A stretch of 64,000 nt of DNA from Candidatus Gracilibacteria bacterium CG17_big_fil_post_rev_8_21_14_2_50_48_13 (GTDB taxonomy: Bacteria > Patescibacteriota > Gracilibacteria > 1-14-2-50-48-13). The notes beneath the pieces were generated by a model that was given only the letters and a program-made list of their open reading frames with translations, did not search any database and had not been told where the DNA came from. The stretch is taken from assembly GCA_002783265.1 (NCBI GenBank), contig PFFG01000001.1, forward strand, positions 107,173-171,172, given 5' to 3'. Shown here one piece after another: positions 1-15,000 of this stretch (positions are counted from its first letter, which is position 1; each line of letters starts with the position of its first letter). The translations under genes and the position numbers were made by a program.

Positions 1-3000
1 CTGAGATCCGTTACCCGCTGAGTAAGCACATCCATACTCGTCAAATCTTGGTTTTGCTGGCGTTTTGCCAGTGTGTCATTGGCAGGATTCATTGGCCTTG
101 TGAAACCAAGTGTTGGATCCGGAAGAATCAAGGTAATCGTCGGAAGTTTTGTGAGTTTAGCCAAAACCTCATGCATCTGCCGTTCTGCCCAATCCATAAT
201 GATTGCTGGGAATGCTGGCGAACGGTTATTTTGCGGAATCATATTTCCGAGTCCCTGACCCAAGGAACGGAAATCCTTCATAAATCTATTCACTGCCTCT
301 GAGAAGCCCGCCCCAGGAGGATTTGCGAAACGTGTCGTTTTAAATTGAAAGTGATCGGAGACGAAGGGAGCTGCCCGTTCATTTTCCGCCATACCGGCTA
401 TGGACTTCGTTCGCTGCGCCCGTGCTGCTGTGTAGCCACCTGAGGAAACCATGCGACCAAGTCCGCCAATAAACCCAGAAAGTCCAGCCGCAAGATCCTG
501 ACAGAATTCACGAATACCCAAAATATCCGGAAGAATGTAGGTATAACAGTTTTTGTTTGGTTCAACACCCGTAGGAACAGGTAAATCAATCATACCCACG
601 GCGTAAGGACCAACACAGGCCGTCAGACCAAATCGTCCTGTGAGGGTCGGGCTCAAGTACACACGGAACTGAGACGTGGTCTTTACTTCCGTATAAATGC
701 CCGTTCCTGGCCAGAAGAAAGGTGGCTGCACTGTTGGGTAAGCAAATATGGCGTAATCCGTTTGATTCGAAATATTCCGGAGAATACCCTTTGGCGTCGT
801 TCCATCCAGCGTTTCCCCGAGAGAGAACTCTGGTTTTGGTGCAAGAAATGCCGTATTGAGACTTGGTGGCACAAGCGCACAACCACCATTTTGACAATCC
901 GACTGCGCAAGCTCGCGATTAACGATATCAAGAGAGGCATCAACCTTAGACACAAAACTTCCTACGGCAGAACCTGCATTTTTTGCCGCATCAGCAATGG
1001 CACCAAAGGCTAATGCAGGCCCATTGGAAGGCTGCGCCAAACGTGCGATATCCGCCACCTCAAGGGCAGGTGCCCGCACATCGTCATCCCACAAATCAAT
1101 GAGGCCATCCTGATCTCTATCCGTAGCAAGGAATGCATTGGAGAGAAGATTATTTAGTGTTTTCGTCGATTTTGTCGTATTTCCTGGGCTTGTGTCCGCC
1201 TGGGCATTGGTATCGATCTGCCCGTCATCACCCCAGACAAGACCGAAAGACTCTAGCAATTTCCCTATAACAGGAAGGCGGGAAAGTGGATTCGCCTTAG
1301 GGCGCTGCGCGATAATATCAGATCCGAACTCCCCGCTTTGCATGCGGAAATAGGTAAACATGCCACCTGTTGATGCCGCTGCATCCGTTGAGACAGAAAT
1401 GAGACGTCGCTTCTCGGCGTTTGGCAGGTTCGCGAAAATCGTAAACATGGAGCCGAGGGAGTAGAGCCCTGAATCCGTGATTGCTCTCAGCATGAAGGGC
1501 ACATCGATTAATTGAAGCGTCAAATCAACAGGTGATGTGACAACCTTCGCCTGATAGGTTATGGTGATGGTTTCGCCACCCTTTACTTCGAGATTGGGCA
1601 CGTAGAGACCGAAGAGTTTTGATGGCATCGCCGTACAAGCAGTACGTTCAGCACCACGACGACAGACGAGTGTCTCGCCCAGTAACTCTGTCCCCTGCTG
1701 GAAACGATCTGCAATATCCATATTCTTCGTCGGATTCCCAGGAAGGTTGTTGGTCACGACCAGTGCGTAGGAAAGCGTGTCCCCTACTTGCACAACACCG
1801 CCATTCAGATCTTTACCGTATTTTTTTATCGTCAAGGTACTGGCTGGATTCAATGCAGCATTTGCTTCACTTTGGAAGGCAAGTGTCTTCACGGGACCTG
1901 TGAGGAAGCCCGTCAATGCTCCAAACTGATCTGCAACGCCACTCAGGAAGTTCCCCACACCTCCAAAGCCACCCGCAACACAGGAGAAGGGGTTTGCCTT
2001 AGCCACGGCCTTAAAGGCTTCATTGTAGCGGATAAGCGCTTGTCCACCGGAACGAATATAGGGCAGGTCGGCTGCCACAAGCATGCGCATAAGTTTTGAG
2101 CCGCCATCCTGATAACTGTAGTAGACTCCCTCCGATCCAGGGTAGCGTTCATCAAGATTTTTCACGATATCACCCACACCGTCTTGTACATCAGCATTGG
2201 TCATCCCCTTCGGCTCCGCTTCAAACACCATTTCCGGATGCGAAGGAATAACCGTTGGTACCTGATTACTCGGATAGACTGGTGTTGTATTACGAGGGTC
2301 CACAGCCGGACAAATACTTTCTAGCGGGTTCCAGGTCTTTATCAAGGAACCATTGAATCGGGCATAGATATCTCCCTCCGGCAAGAGATGGAAGCCTGCA
2401 GGCACTTGCCCTTCTGGCGCATTTAGTGGCGTTCCGTCCATCTGCATACCAAGCACATCCACTTCCGTTACCGAGTACCGCTGTTTATTTGTCTCCTCTG
2501 ACTTCGTGTTACAATCCACACTTGGATCGATGGAGACGACTTTGAGTTCATTTTTCTTTGTCAGTGCCACGAGATCATCCGTTCCATCACCATCGAGGTC
2601 GCCAAAGGTTGCATCACTCAGCGCACCAAGATTGGGCACGGTATTTTTACAACGTTCGAGAAGACCACTTGTATTCTTAAGCTCCACAAGAGACTTTTCG
2701 AGAACTGCATCTGCTGCGGTTATTGCTCCTTCTGTCGTGATTTGCGGCGCAGAAGTTGGTGAACCGACGGCTACAGCAAGATTTTTCTTACCCGCGAGTT
2801 GCATGATCAGAAGTTCGCGAATACCCTCCGGAATTTCAAAGGTTGCTCCAAGATACGTCCAGGCCACAGGTTTACCGCCTTGATTACGGAGAACCTGCAG
2901 TTTGCCGTCACCATCCGTGAAAACAATATCTTCGCGACCATCCTGGTCGACGTCATAGAGGACCATTTGCTGAATCTGCCCACCCGTATGCGTGTAAATA

Positions 3001-6000
3001 ACCTCACCGATATCATCCGTAAAGTATTCATTGCTTCTGTCAGATTCTTCAAGAGAGATGCTGATAACGGGGTCACCAAGATTGATGAGGGCTTCTGACA
3101 TATAGGGTAGAGTACTTTCTCCAACGGTGTTTCCACCAGCGAAGAGGAGCATGTTTTTGTAATCACCCGCAAAACCGAGTCCTTCCCCGGCAGGCTCAAG
3201 TGCATCTTCCACACCCACCATAGATGGATTCACCAAATCACCTGCCATGAGCGGCAAACTCTCATCACGCAGAGCAACGGCGTAGAGATTGTTTGTCGAA
3301 TCTCCTTGTGGTTCGTAGGCAAGATGGAACAAACCTTTTTCCGGTGAGCGAATCTGCACATAGATACCTGTGCCTCCCAAAATATCCAGAGCCTCTGTGA
3401 CCTTATCCACCGGGAGCGACCCAATGGCATCCACGTCATCTGCTCCCTGCCCTGTCCCGTTGCCACCATCAAGATCGGCGACGGTCTGCACAAAGACAGA
3501 GGTCAGAGGCGTATTGTTACTCGACAGAGTAAACTTCAGTGCACCCGTTTCGCGCGCTTCAAAGACATAACGCAGAGAGGTTGCTATGCTTGAGGTGCCT
3601 ACCTGACCGACCATTTGGTTTGTCCAGGAAAGCAATGTTTGATCAAGTGCGGAAAACTTCAGGGGACGATCATTCGCAAATTCCATAGCAAGTGGTGATG
3701 TCCCCACGAGATCGCGCGACTCCATAAAAATACTGTTTCGCAGGCCAGCATTAGCGTAACCGGAGGCATTTCGACGCACCATAAAGCGAGCATAACTTGC
3801 CCCGAAGACATCAATTTGGACACCCTCCAACTGTGAACGCAGTGTGCGTCCAAAGGCAGTAAGAGCGGACCAGTCGGGAGATTTTGGATTCAAATCACCT
3901 CCGCGTGAAATTGTTCCCACAGTATCAAATCCGTACATGACCGTCGTCGATCCATCGGCATTATTCACGTCGAACCGGACAGGTGAGGAGATTTCCGAAA
4001 GTAACATCCCTGGCGTGTCCAACTGTGTCAGACTTGCAGATGCCGCTAGGGTTTTTGCCCCGATGTATCTTGATCCACGAGGATCCGTGCGGGAAATTGT
4101 CGCCAGGGTGCGACCATCTGCGCGGTTTCTTACCGTATAGGTCTGCATATTTGGCAGAAGTGTTTGGGGGACCAGTTCCACCGCCTCTTTGAGAGAAGAA
4201 ACAAGGAAACGTTCTGGATCAAGCGTCATGAGTTCCGTCCTTCGCACCTCTTCATGCATATCCGGTGCCGGAAGGAGATCCTGCTCCTTCTGGACGCTCA
4301 GTCGAAGGCCATTATCGATAGTGGCCGAAAGTCGCGTACCAAAAAGCTCGAGCGTACCCTCAGGGATGGTCAGGCGCCTCGTCTCTGCCGCAGTTTTTGC
4401 TGTGATAACTGGCGCAGTCGTTGCTCCCTTAGCGAAGGAAGCGACCAAATCCGCCGTTGGTAAAAGACTCGGTAAACGCGCTTGTTTGCGCAAACGGACA
4501 AGCCCAACATCACGACTTGTCGCAACATAGGTTTCAATCAACGCACTTCCCTGTCGACTCCATGTGAGGACATCGTCCTGCATCGGCAGAGTACGAAGCG
4601 TCCGCGTATCTACCTGTGCGATAGTTCGCGACGTCCCATTCACTGTTTGTGCGATGGTCACTATAGTGCCCTCGCGAGAAAGTGTTACCGATGGTTCTTG
4701 CGCAGCAATAAAGGCTGATCCTGGTGTCGTAAGGGACGGTGTACTACTGGAAGCGTCCACGAGAATAAGGGAATCGAAGGGATCCTCTGCAGTACCATTT
4801 GATCCTAAACGGGGATTACCAGCAATTTTAACGACAGCACGATCCGGCACTTCTTCATACACAAGAGTTTCCTCCATCGTCTCCGTAGAAATGTGTTTTT
4901 GTGCAAGTGCGCCCTCTCGCAAAATGATGCGTCCAGAAATATCCTTGAGGACATCAAGAAGCACCGTATCTGCACGCATAACACGCAACTTTTCCGCATC
5001 TTCCGTGATGGTCACATTCTCCTGCAGGGGCGTCAGTCTCTGACTTCCGCGCGGAAGCGGTGCTTCAACATTTCGATCAGCATACGTACCCAGCACAAAC
5101 TGATCGCCAGTTGCAATACCAGAAAGGGATCCCAGAATCCATTTTCCACCAGTTCTCGTCACACGAAGGAGGAATCCAAATTGACCAACGGAGCCGACAA
5201 TATCTGCGGTATTCCCATCGAAGGACACCACCTCAAGATTTTGCAGTTTCTGAACAAATTGACGAACAAAACCATTATTCCCAAGCTTCATGAGCGACTC
5301 TGCGTCGGTGGAAAGTGGTTCATCCACGGAAACGACATAGAAGTCTCCCTGCTCGAGGAGGCGGACATTTTGATTACCAAGGAGAACCTGTAACTGTGGC
5401 GTAGAAAGAGAGAGGGCAGGAGCCGTTTGGCCTGGTGTAAAGACAGAAACGGTCGGTGTTTTCATGAGCAAGGTCGGTCGATACATGAGGCGAGCCCGGA
5501 CCTGACCAGCCGCATCAAAGAGGTCAATACTTGCAATACCCGTCGTCACACCACCATCAAAGACGACGCGGCCGTTCCAGAGCCCCGTTTCCACATACGA
5601 CAAGGATGCATCTTTCTTAATGACCAGCGCAGGGATTCCATAGCTACCGTTCACAATACTTGCATTCGTCGATTGTTGTTCCAGAAGGCGCACATGTCCA
5701 TTGGGAAGGCGTTCACACAGAACATCCGAAGCATTTGGAGCACATGTAAACTGCGGCTGGGACGCGGTATCTGACCCACCCGTGAGATCAACCTTTACCG
5801 TCGGCTCCGTCAGCGTCAATCGAACCTTCGCCGCCGTCACTGTTCCCACCCATGGTTCAGCGCCATTTGCCGTAAAGCGCATCTCTCGGTTTTCCAGAAC
5901 ATCAAAGGCAAGCGGCAAACGCCTAGGCACCACCGTAAAGGCGACGGGGTCCTCATTGCTCATGCGCAGGGCAAAACGATTTTCTGTTTGATTCCAGACT

Positions 6001-9000
6001 TTACTTTGATTGAGCAGCGCCCCAAAGTTTGCTGCTGCGAGACTAAGCACGTCACTTTGATCGCCTGTTTTCAGGCCGAGAGTTGTGCCATTCATGGCAT
6101 AATCCTCTTGGACACCAAGATAGATGGCAGAGGAGGCAAAGTTCGATGCCTTATCTTCAGGAGCAAAATCCCCTACCCCCGTGAGGAGACGGAATCTCGC
6201 CGTATTCCCAGGATAGACAAAGAATGTACCAATATCAGAACTGGTATTTGCCTTTTGTTGCTTTGTAGTCACAGTTATGGCAAAGAGCTTTTTCGGCGCA
6301 TCCAAGCGAAGGCGCATTTCATGCAGCGGATCACACACTAATCGTGAACCATCTGCAAGTAACACTGCGGCAACACCTCCACGAGTAAATTCCTCATGAC
6401 AAAGGGGTTCCGAGGTCGTCATGCCTGTCCAGAATCCATGGGCAGAAGGCGATACGACAAAGAGATTACCTCCTCGTTCCTCCACGCTATAGGCCGTATT
6501 GGTGACCGCATTTCTGAAGACCAGTGGGTTGTAGGCAACCGTCGGTATGTCCACCGTGGAAAGTTGATCAGGATTCGCAGAACGAAGGAGACGCAGAGCC
6601 GAAGGTGCATACACAGATCTTGTCTGAGCTGACTGCATTTCCTGCGTCGTTCCATTTTTTCGTAGACGGAATTCAGAGACGATATTGCCGAATCCATCGA
6701 CAAAGCTTCGAAGGAAAGGGCGTGTCTCTAAACCGCTACCCGCAGCTTTTTCTTCCGCAATACGAAGACGCTGGGAAATGTCTTTCAGAGGAAAAGCTGC
6801 CAGAATATCGCCCAGATCAACACGCTCACCCGCACTGTTGATCCGCAGGGTCAGAGCATCTTTCGTATCATGCAGTAAGACCGTGCGAACAAAGTCCGGA
6901 AGTCGAATATCCACACTACCATCGGCACGGAGAGTCATGAGTGTATCAAAACCGAAGGTCACCGTCGTTGTTTGCTGGTCGAGGGCATGGGAAACGGAGA
7001 ACAATGGGGTCTCGGGCGTATAATAGAGCCCCGCCCTACCCGTGTTCAGAGCGCCACTGTGCGCTCCCTCACCTGCAAAGTCCCGCAAGAACGTGAGTGT
7101 ACCACGCACGGTGTTCCCCTCAAGGATTTGCACGCGTACGGTACTTGGCGTGAAATCCAGAAGCCGGAGCGTTCCAACGGTTTCGAGTCGTCCCGTCGCA
7201 ACAGACACGCGGGCAATATCCCGGGTGCCTTCCTGAAGGATCTTTCGACCAGCCTCCTCTCGCACTGTGGTTCCCTCTCCTGCGGATAGTTGGACATTCT
7301 TTGTGGTCAACGGTGATTCACGGAGAACAAAGGCAAGGGTTGCCACACGTGTATTCGTTGGCGTATAGAGGTACCCAAAGGCAGGAATCGTGTAGTCATC
7401 CGCTGTTTTCAGTGTCGAGTCCACCGTAAAGGCAAAGTTCGTCTCGGGTGTGCGCAGAAAACTTTCCTCCGAAAGCGACAGTTGCGTTGCACATGTACGC
7501 GCAGGGTCCTCCATATCCCGGCAGTACACAATTTCTGATGCACTTTTTTCTACTCCAGGAATTTGCTGCATGAGTGTGTAGGCCGCACGACTATCACTTG
7601 CCTTTGCAACATACGGCACATAGGTTCCAGGCAGTGCCTGTTCATCGGAGGCAGGTGCGCCGACACGAAGGGTGGAGACAAGGCTGGAGGAAGAACCCAG
7701 AGCAACGTCTGAAAGCAGAGGAGTTCCCTCTTTTGTTGCCAAGGTATATCGAATCTGAGGCGCGGCACCTGTAAACAGTTTGGTCTGTATGGAAACGCGA
7801 TCATCAAAGGTGCGGTAGGAACCATCATGACGGATACGTGCATACACTTTTCCGTCGACCGTATCAAAACGAACACCTTCTGCATCACTACAGGTACGAA
7901 ATGATGTGGTAGCACTGGAGAGAACGACCGTATCTGTTCTGACACATTCCCCTGAGGACGCCGCTGTATCCGTGACAATCCTCAGACCTTCGAGGCTTTG
8001 GTTGATGTTCGCTCGACTTATGGAGGTCACAGGCGAAGCTGCTGCGTACGGAACATAGGTAAAGGTTGCCGCAGTACGTTGTTCTGCCGTATCCAAACGA
8101 TCAAGAGTGAGTGCTGCCGTAATTAACCCCTCCGCGTTCAGTGACGGCGTCATCGAGATTTTCGTATTTTTGAGAGCGCTATTACGTGTTTCAAGCGATG
8201 CCTGGAGATTCTCAAGTCGGAGTACATCTCCGATGCTGTTCAATACTGGGCGGTTCCGTCGAAGCGTTTTGGGCCGAAGATACGGCAAGGTCGCATCCGT
8301 GCCTTCCGATGGAATATTCAGCTGGCTGGAAGCGTGGGTATAGGTCAAAACACGCAAGTCGAAGGGCAGATTTGCCATGCTGTAATAGAGCTCCAGTGCT
8401 GGCGTGCCAAACAAAGATACTGTGAAGGCAAGGAGTCCACCAGATGCAAGAGCTGGCGTGTACGTATTGGAGGCCATGTCAGGTCGGAGTACACGCTGTC
8501 CGCCCATTTTTTCCACCACCAAGACGGGCTCAAAACCAAAAAAGAGTGTTGATGTGGTTCGATCACTACTATGATTGAAGCGCAGTAAGGGTTCCCCCAT
8601 TTCTGTATACAGACCGGGAACACCAAGACGTGCTTCCGGTAAGGATGTACCCGATGCAAGTTGCATGAGCTGTGTATATGCCGTATCAAAGCGGGCAGCA
8701 ATGCGTGCACGTTCTGTCCCGTCGCTTCCGACAAATCGCACGGTAAACCGATCCTGGGTTACATCGAGCAGTTCTGGATTCACACCAGACCCTAGCGAAA
8801 GTATTCGCAGAGGCTGCTTGTTTATTGTGACCATTTCCCCCTCCGACGGACTCGTGATCCGAATGCTATTCGATGTTTCCTGTGTGATCAATGATGGATC
8901 GAGGGCATAAACATTCACCACATCTTTTTCAGCCGCTCTCGGATCGACGGCACTTAAGGAAGCAAAGGTCTGCACACGAGGTGATGTTTCCTGTAGTTGT

Positions 9001-12000
9001 ATACGAAGCGTTGCTACACGTGCCCATACACCGTTTCTCTGCTCTTCAAGAACAAAGAGAGGTACATCCGCAACATTGCCAACCGTGAGTAAACGGTATT
9101 CACCACTTGTCCTCGCTGCATCTGAAAGCGTTAAGAATGCACCAGGACGCACATTGAGAATGGAAACAAATCCCTGCGTTTGACCCGGAAGAGGATCTTT
9201 TCGCACAAGGACCCCCTGTTCTTCATTCCACAGATGGGAAGCATCTTCAAAACGCACATAGACTCCTTGATGTTGCATACTGAAGAGATCTGGAGCGCCA
9301 GAGCTGCTCGCACGTACAGGCAGTGCACGATCTGCCCCCAGCACCAGTGAGGCTTCAGCAACTATACGAGACCTACCCTCCCGATCTTCACGCAACACAT
9401 ACGCAATGCGCGAACTGGTATTTTCCGTCATGAGCGTACGTTCCCAAGAATAGCCATCAAAACAGGTAAAAGTTTCACCCGTTGGTTTGATGCCCGCAAG
9501 GACGATATCCTGAGCAGATTCTGGAAGTGAACAAGGATCAGCGAAATTCGTTTGCACCCGTGTACCACGATCCTTTGCACGAACGCGTAGGCCTTCACTA
9601 TTCATCGCATAGGTTAGATCTGTAGCGCGCGTTGAGGATAAATACATACCCGTTGCCTCTGTGGCCGGTGTATCCTGCCATAGGAGTGGGGTTGCACCAT
9701 AGACAGGAGTCATTTTCAACGCAGTTATGCTTGTTCCTTGATCATCTGCAGATACAAGTTTTGCGATTATCTGCATTTTGTCACCCTCAAGGGAAAGTGC
9801 ATAACGCAGAAGATTCTTGCCTAGCCAAGCCTGAGCTTCCACCACCCGATTACTGATATTACGTAGTGGCAGCAGCAACTGGGAACCGACATAAAAGCCA
9901 ATGTTCTCGGCACTGCCTTCGAGTTTCAACACATCACGGGAGCGCAGGCGTCCGATAACACCGTCACGCACGCCTTGCAACTCCGAAAGTTCCGTAATGG
10001 TTTGTCTGAGATAGTGGAGGACTTTGGGTGCGAGTATCTGTGGAGCAACTGCTTCAGCTTCCGCGACGAACTTGGCGAGGCTTTCTCCATAGTTCACTTT
10101 TTGATTTTCAATGGTGGCCTCTGCTGTATTCACGGCTTCTGCGCGCACCGTATCTAAAGATAATTGAATATCACGATCGTAATCACCATCCGCAGGGAAA
10201 ACACGTTGAGGATCGAGTTTCACCATGAGCGTCGCAAGGGGCGTCTTTGATTCCCCGTCCGATACGCGCAGGTAGACCAGGTCCTTACGATCAAGATCCA
10301 TGGCGACAAGGGGAAGCTCTTTAACGGATACACCGCGGAAAAACTGCAGGTTATCGGCAATAATTGCCCGTTCCTGCAAAACACCTTCCTCATTCGGTGC
10401 GAAAATACGCACGATGGATCGGTTTGCTCCTAAGAGATCCTTCTTCGTAGTGACTCCAGGTGCGGGAATCACATAAATACCAGGTGCTAAGGGTGCCGTT
10501 TCTGCAGGAGAAAGCTCTGAAGGGGTATTTTCAAAGACTGCCCCAGACTGAAACGGTACAATGTTGTATCTCACTTGCATCACCGTCGCACCGTCACTCT
10601 GGTCTTTGACATCGACGGTAAACGGCATATTGGGTGCAAGCACTGGATCTGCAAAGAGAGAAACGCCCCCTGCTTCCCGCCCGCCGCCGAGATCAATCGC
10701 ACCATTCGGCAACACGCGTGCAAGATTTGCAGGAATTTCAGAAGCGACCGTCGAGGTGGTGACAACCTGAGTTTTTCCTGTAAGCATCCACCATCCGCCC
10801 AGGAAGTCCTTTTGGGTCACATCACCGTAAGGGCCACCAAGGAGATTGGTATAGAGCATATTAGGCTCCAGAGATTCCAACAGCTCCCGTCGCAGGGTCA
10901 AACGAATAGGAATGCGGACTGTATCCGGCAAAATACGTTCATTAATAACCGTTTTCCCGTCACCATTTGTCATCAGGGCACGAACCGTTACCTGTGCTTC
11001 ACCCCGGAAATTCACCGCTTCAAGGGCGAAACTACCCCGTCCGTCACGAAGCTTTTGTGTGAGCATGTTCTCCTCTGGCATTCCGGTGCGCATAACCGTG
11101 GTTTCCACCAAAGCAGCATCTGCATCCTCCGTCATTGCATGTAGACGAATTTGTGTTCCGTCGCCTACTTCCGGCTGCACATCGAGAGCAATGGTTGGGC
11201 TTTGCTGGGCATCAACAGGATTACCACAGAGATCTACGCCCACATACCGCAGCGCCGCCAAGGAATTCGCCTCAGGTAGTCCTTCAGCTGTTGCCTCAAG
11301 AGGGCGTATGGATTTTGTGGTGAAGGAGAGAGCTGCAAGTGCCCCTGGAGTGACATTGATGCGCAGGCTCGCCTTGGTCATTTGCTTTGCAGCATCCGTA
11401 AAAATCAGGTCCGTACTTCCAGATTTTCGTGATGGCGTCACCGTCAGTTCACCTCGGCCACCCAGCAGTTGCACAGCACCAGGCAGGGCTGTAAAGAGGC
11501 TTAAATCCTGCGTTGACACCTGCATTGCCCCATCATAGGGAACCAAACGTCCATCTTTATCGCGCAGCTCGACCTTGACCGTAAAGGCACGCGCAGCATT
11601 GGCGATGGGCCCATCAACACATGCACTTTCCGTGGACGTCATCACAGGGACGGTGACACTCGACGAGCCATCCGGCAATGTTGCACGAAGTGAAAGAGAG
11701 CCCTTTGGATAGACCATATAGGGAACACGCGTCACCAGGCGCTGTCCTATGGCCTGATCGAGAGAACCTGCCTGGGCCGTTATTTGCGAAAGTGGTGCAA
11801 TTTTTGAGAGCAGAAAGTCCAGGGTATACGGCGAGGTACCCTTCCCTTCCGGCAAAGTCAGTTCGAGGGTACTCTTTCCACCTGCCGCAATATCCAGCGA
11901 TAGATGATCAGCGGTATCGCCGCCAGGCATAGCATCGAGAACCATAAGGCCTGCCGTATCGAGTCCTGCAGATTTGGGAATACCAATGGTCGCCATACCA

Positions 12001-15000
12001 AGTCCGATGCCAACTTCTTCCCCGGAACTATTGGTAAACTTAGGCCGCAACGTCACCTTCTGACCTTCAATAGCGACGGGTGGATCCATCTCCAGTCGCA
12101 TGGTCGAGTACGTTGTGTCTACCACCATAAAACTCAAAAGGACAGGTGCGAGATTCATACTACTTTCTGGCACCACTTCCAAAAAGTATTTGCCGGACTC
12201 CTTTGGTATAGGCAATGCTGCAGCATAGGCACCTTCTTCGAGTCTCATAGAAATTGCATCCTGTCCTCCCATGGCTTTCTTGTAGAGATTCTCTGTCCGC
12301 GGTTCATCCTTGTAATAGCGCAGTTGTGCATTTCCGCTTTTTTGAACAACGGTATCTTTTTTGCTCATATCCGTCGCAATAAGCGTGAGCAGGTGTGCAG
12401 ATTCGTTCGTGGAGAAAATACTGTCCACATCCGTTGACCGAACATCACCTCGTGCACAGGTTCCCGCATCACGCTCCGCACTCGTACAAGGAATGCGATA
12501 GAATGCTCCGGAGAGGACTTCCGGCGTTACAGTAATTGCATAGGTTGCGGTAATGTCGGCGGATGGTTCGGGCGTGTAGCTCGAGTTCGGCAGCTTTTGC
12601 TTGAGTAAGGTGGCCACTACTCGGGTGGTCCCAAAGGCCTTTGAGGAATTACGTGCGAAGACACGGAATGTAGCAGCGCCATTTTCCACTTTTTGCACCT
12701 GCTCAGCCGGTGCTAAGGAAAGAACACTGGTGGCGGCGTCTTCTGGATGAATTTCAAGCCTGACCATGTCAAACTGGTCCGCCAGTAAAGGTCGGTTAGC
12801 AGCATCAAGCAGCAGGACATGCACCTCAAAAGGCTGGTTACTGCCAAAAGGTATCACGCCAACGGTTTGCCCTGCGGGAGCTTTTGGTGAACCGGCTTCA
12901 GGGAGCACCGTCGCCTCTCGCCCAGAGAAGAACAAGAGTTTCTTCACATAATCTTGCCCGTCGCGAAAGCCATTGGGTTTGTTTTCAAAGCGTTCATTCA
13001 GCACGTCTGGCGAAAATACATTGGAATCGAGAGGCTGGAATAGGCTACTGAGTCCATCTTGGTCCAGATCTTGCAGCCACTTCCCTGCTGTATCTAGCAC
13101 GGCGCCTGTACCCTTAATCACGAGTTCTCCCCCCTTCAGAAGTGCATCTCCCGTTTTCCCAAGGTCTTCGACGAATCGCCCCGTTTGTGCGGTGAAACGC
13201 TCACCTTCCTTCGATGCAGCTTTCCCCCAGGCAACGAGATTGAGGGCATTTTGTTCTGCATTCTCCTCTAGGGGCCACAAATGGGTTGCCCAGCACCCAA
13301 TGGCGGGAAGCCAGTTTTGCAGAGGAACGCCAAATTTTGACCCCCCATAACCCGCATATTCGTTGTCACATGGACTTGTTTGTGTACTTTCCGTGCGTTC
13401 CAACGTGGGGACAATCGAAGGTGCCTGGGCTGCACGTGCGCTGCCCTTACCCGTTAAGGACTCCAGCGGAATTTGCATAGCATCTGCACGTGCACTTTCC
13501 AAAATCAGGGTTCCCGCCTCGAAGCCCACCTTTTTCTGGGATTGCACGGGATCCGTATACTTCGTTCGCTGTTGCCAGAAATCTGTATCTATCGCTATGT
13601 CGGAAGGAGAACTTGTGAGATAGTTGTGCATCACAAATTTATACTTTTCCGCGAGCGACAGGTGCTGCCAGTATACAGAGAAGGCAAGGCGTTTTTTGGC
13701 ATTGGACACCTTATCACCTTCCCCATCGGCAAGGGATGTTTTCGAGAGCACAGTATTCCAACGGTTCTGATCAAAACTGATCGATTCAAGCTTAGTTGGT
13801 GCAAGAGCGGTGGTAGATTTCACTCCACCAAGACCTTGTTGCAAAATCGTCTGCAGTTCCGCAGGTGATTTTTCCTGTGATCCAATGCTGCCCAGCACTC
13901 TGCTTGCGAGAGATTCCACCTGTTTCTTGACCTCTGGATCACTAATGGATGATGTATCCACTCTGAGACTATCGGCTGGAAGTGTCGCCTTCGGACCGGA
14001 TAAACTCGTTTTCGCAACGTAATCCACCAGGTAGTTATTAAAACCCGTAATAAGACTATCCACACGAGACGCCGTTGCTTCTAGGTCGCGCTGCAACTGT
14101 GCACGATCTGTATCTAGTGCATAACTAAAGGTCTTCTGGTCAGGGAACGCACGGAAGAAATTCACATAGGGGATACTGACGTGTTCTTCATACTCATCCC
14201 ATTTTTCCACTTCACCATAGATATTGAACTTTGGCAGAGGTTCATACAAATAGAAGTCGACATATCGAGGATTATTCACCGGCAAGCTCGTTGAGCTCAT
14301 CGACTGCACCTGCTGTGCTATGGTTTCATAAGTTGGCTCCTTGTGCGTGACCACTGTGGCAATTCGCCGCACTCCATTCAGCGCATAGAGTGTTCGCCGA
14401 CCTGTAGGATCGTTGACATCCGTGACATCGCCATGAAGCGCCTCTTGAAAAAACTGTTCGAGTTTGCTTGCACCTTGTGCAATATATTCAAATTTGAAGT
14501 CCCATTTCCCCTTGTATTCAAAGGGTATCAGCTGCTTCATTTCCAATTTATCTTCCGCGCGAGGAAACAGTCGCCAATTACCTGCATCGGAGTTTGCACG
14601 ACGTGTAAACTCTTTCATGTACGCAAGAAGGATATTCTGATCGACGGTATTTGCAGGAAGCCCCTTTATGGTGAAAGGCACACTACCCACACCCCCTCGC
14701 ATGAAGGCATCCACCAGTGGCCAACCCGTTATAAGGGTGCCGTTCACTGGGCTGGATGTGTGCTGAAGTGCATCTTCAGTTTTTGGTGACGACTGATCTA
14801 TGCCCTTGGGCTGAACACCCATAATCGGACTTTCACTCACCCCGTATTTTGCATAGCGCAAGCAGGCTAGGTAGCTGTTTTCTGGTGAAAGACCGGCATT
14901 GATGTCTTTCTCCGGCCCCTTCGGTTGGTTTTCTTCAATGACAAAACCTTTACGCGTGTATTCCCAACCTTCTGCATAACTATTGGCCTGGCCTAAGGGA

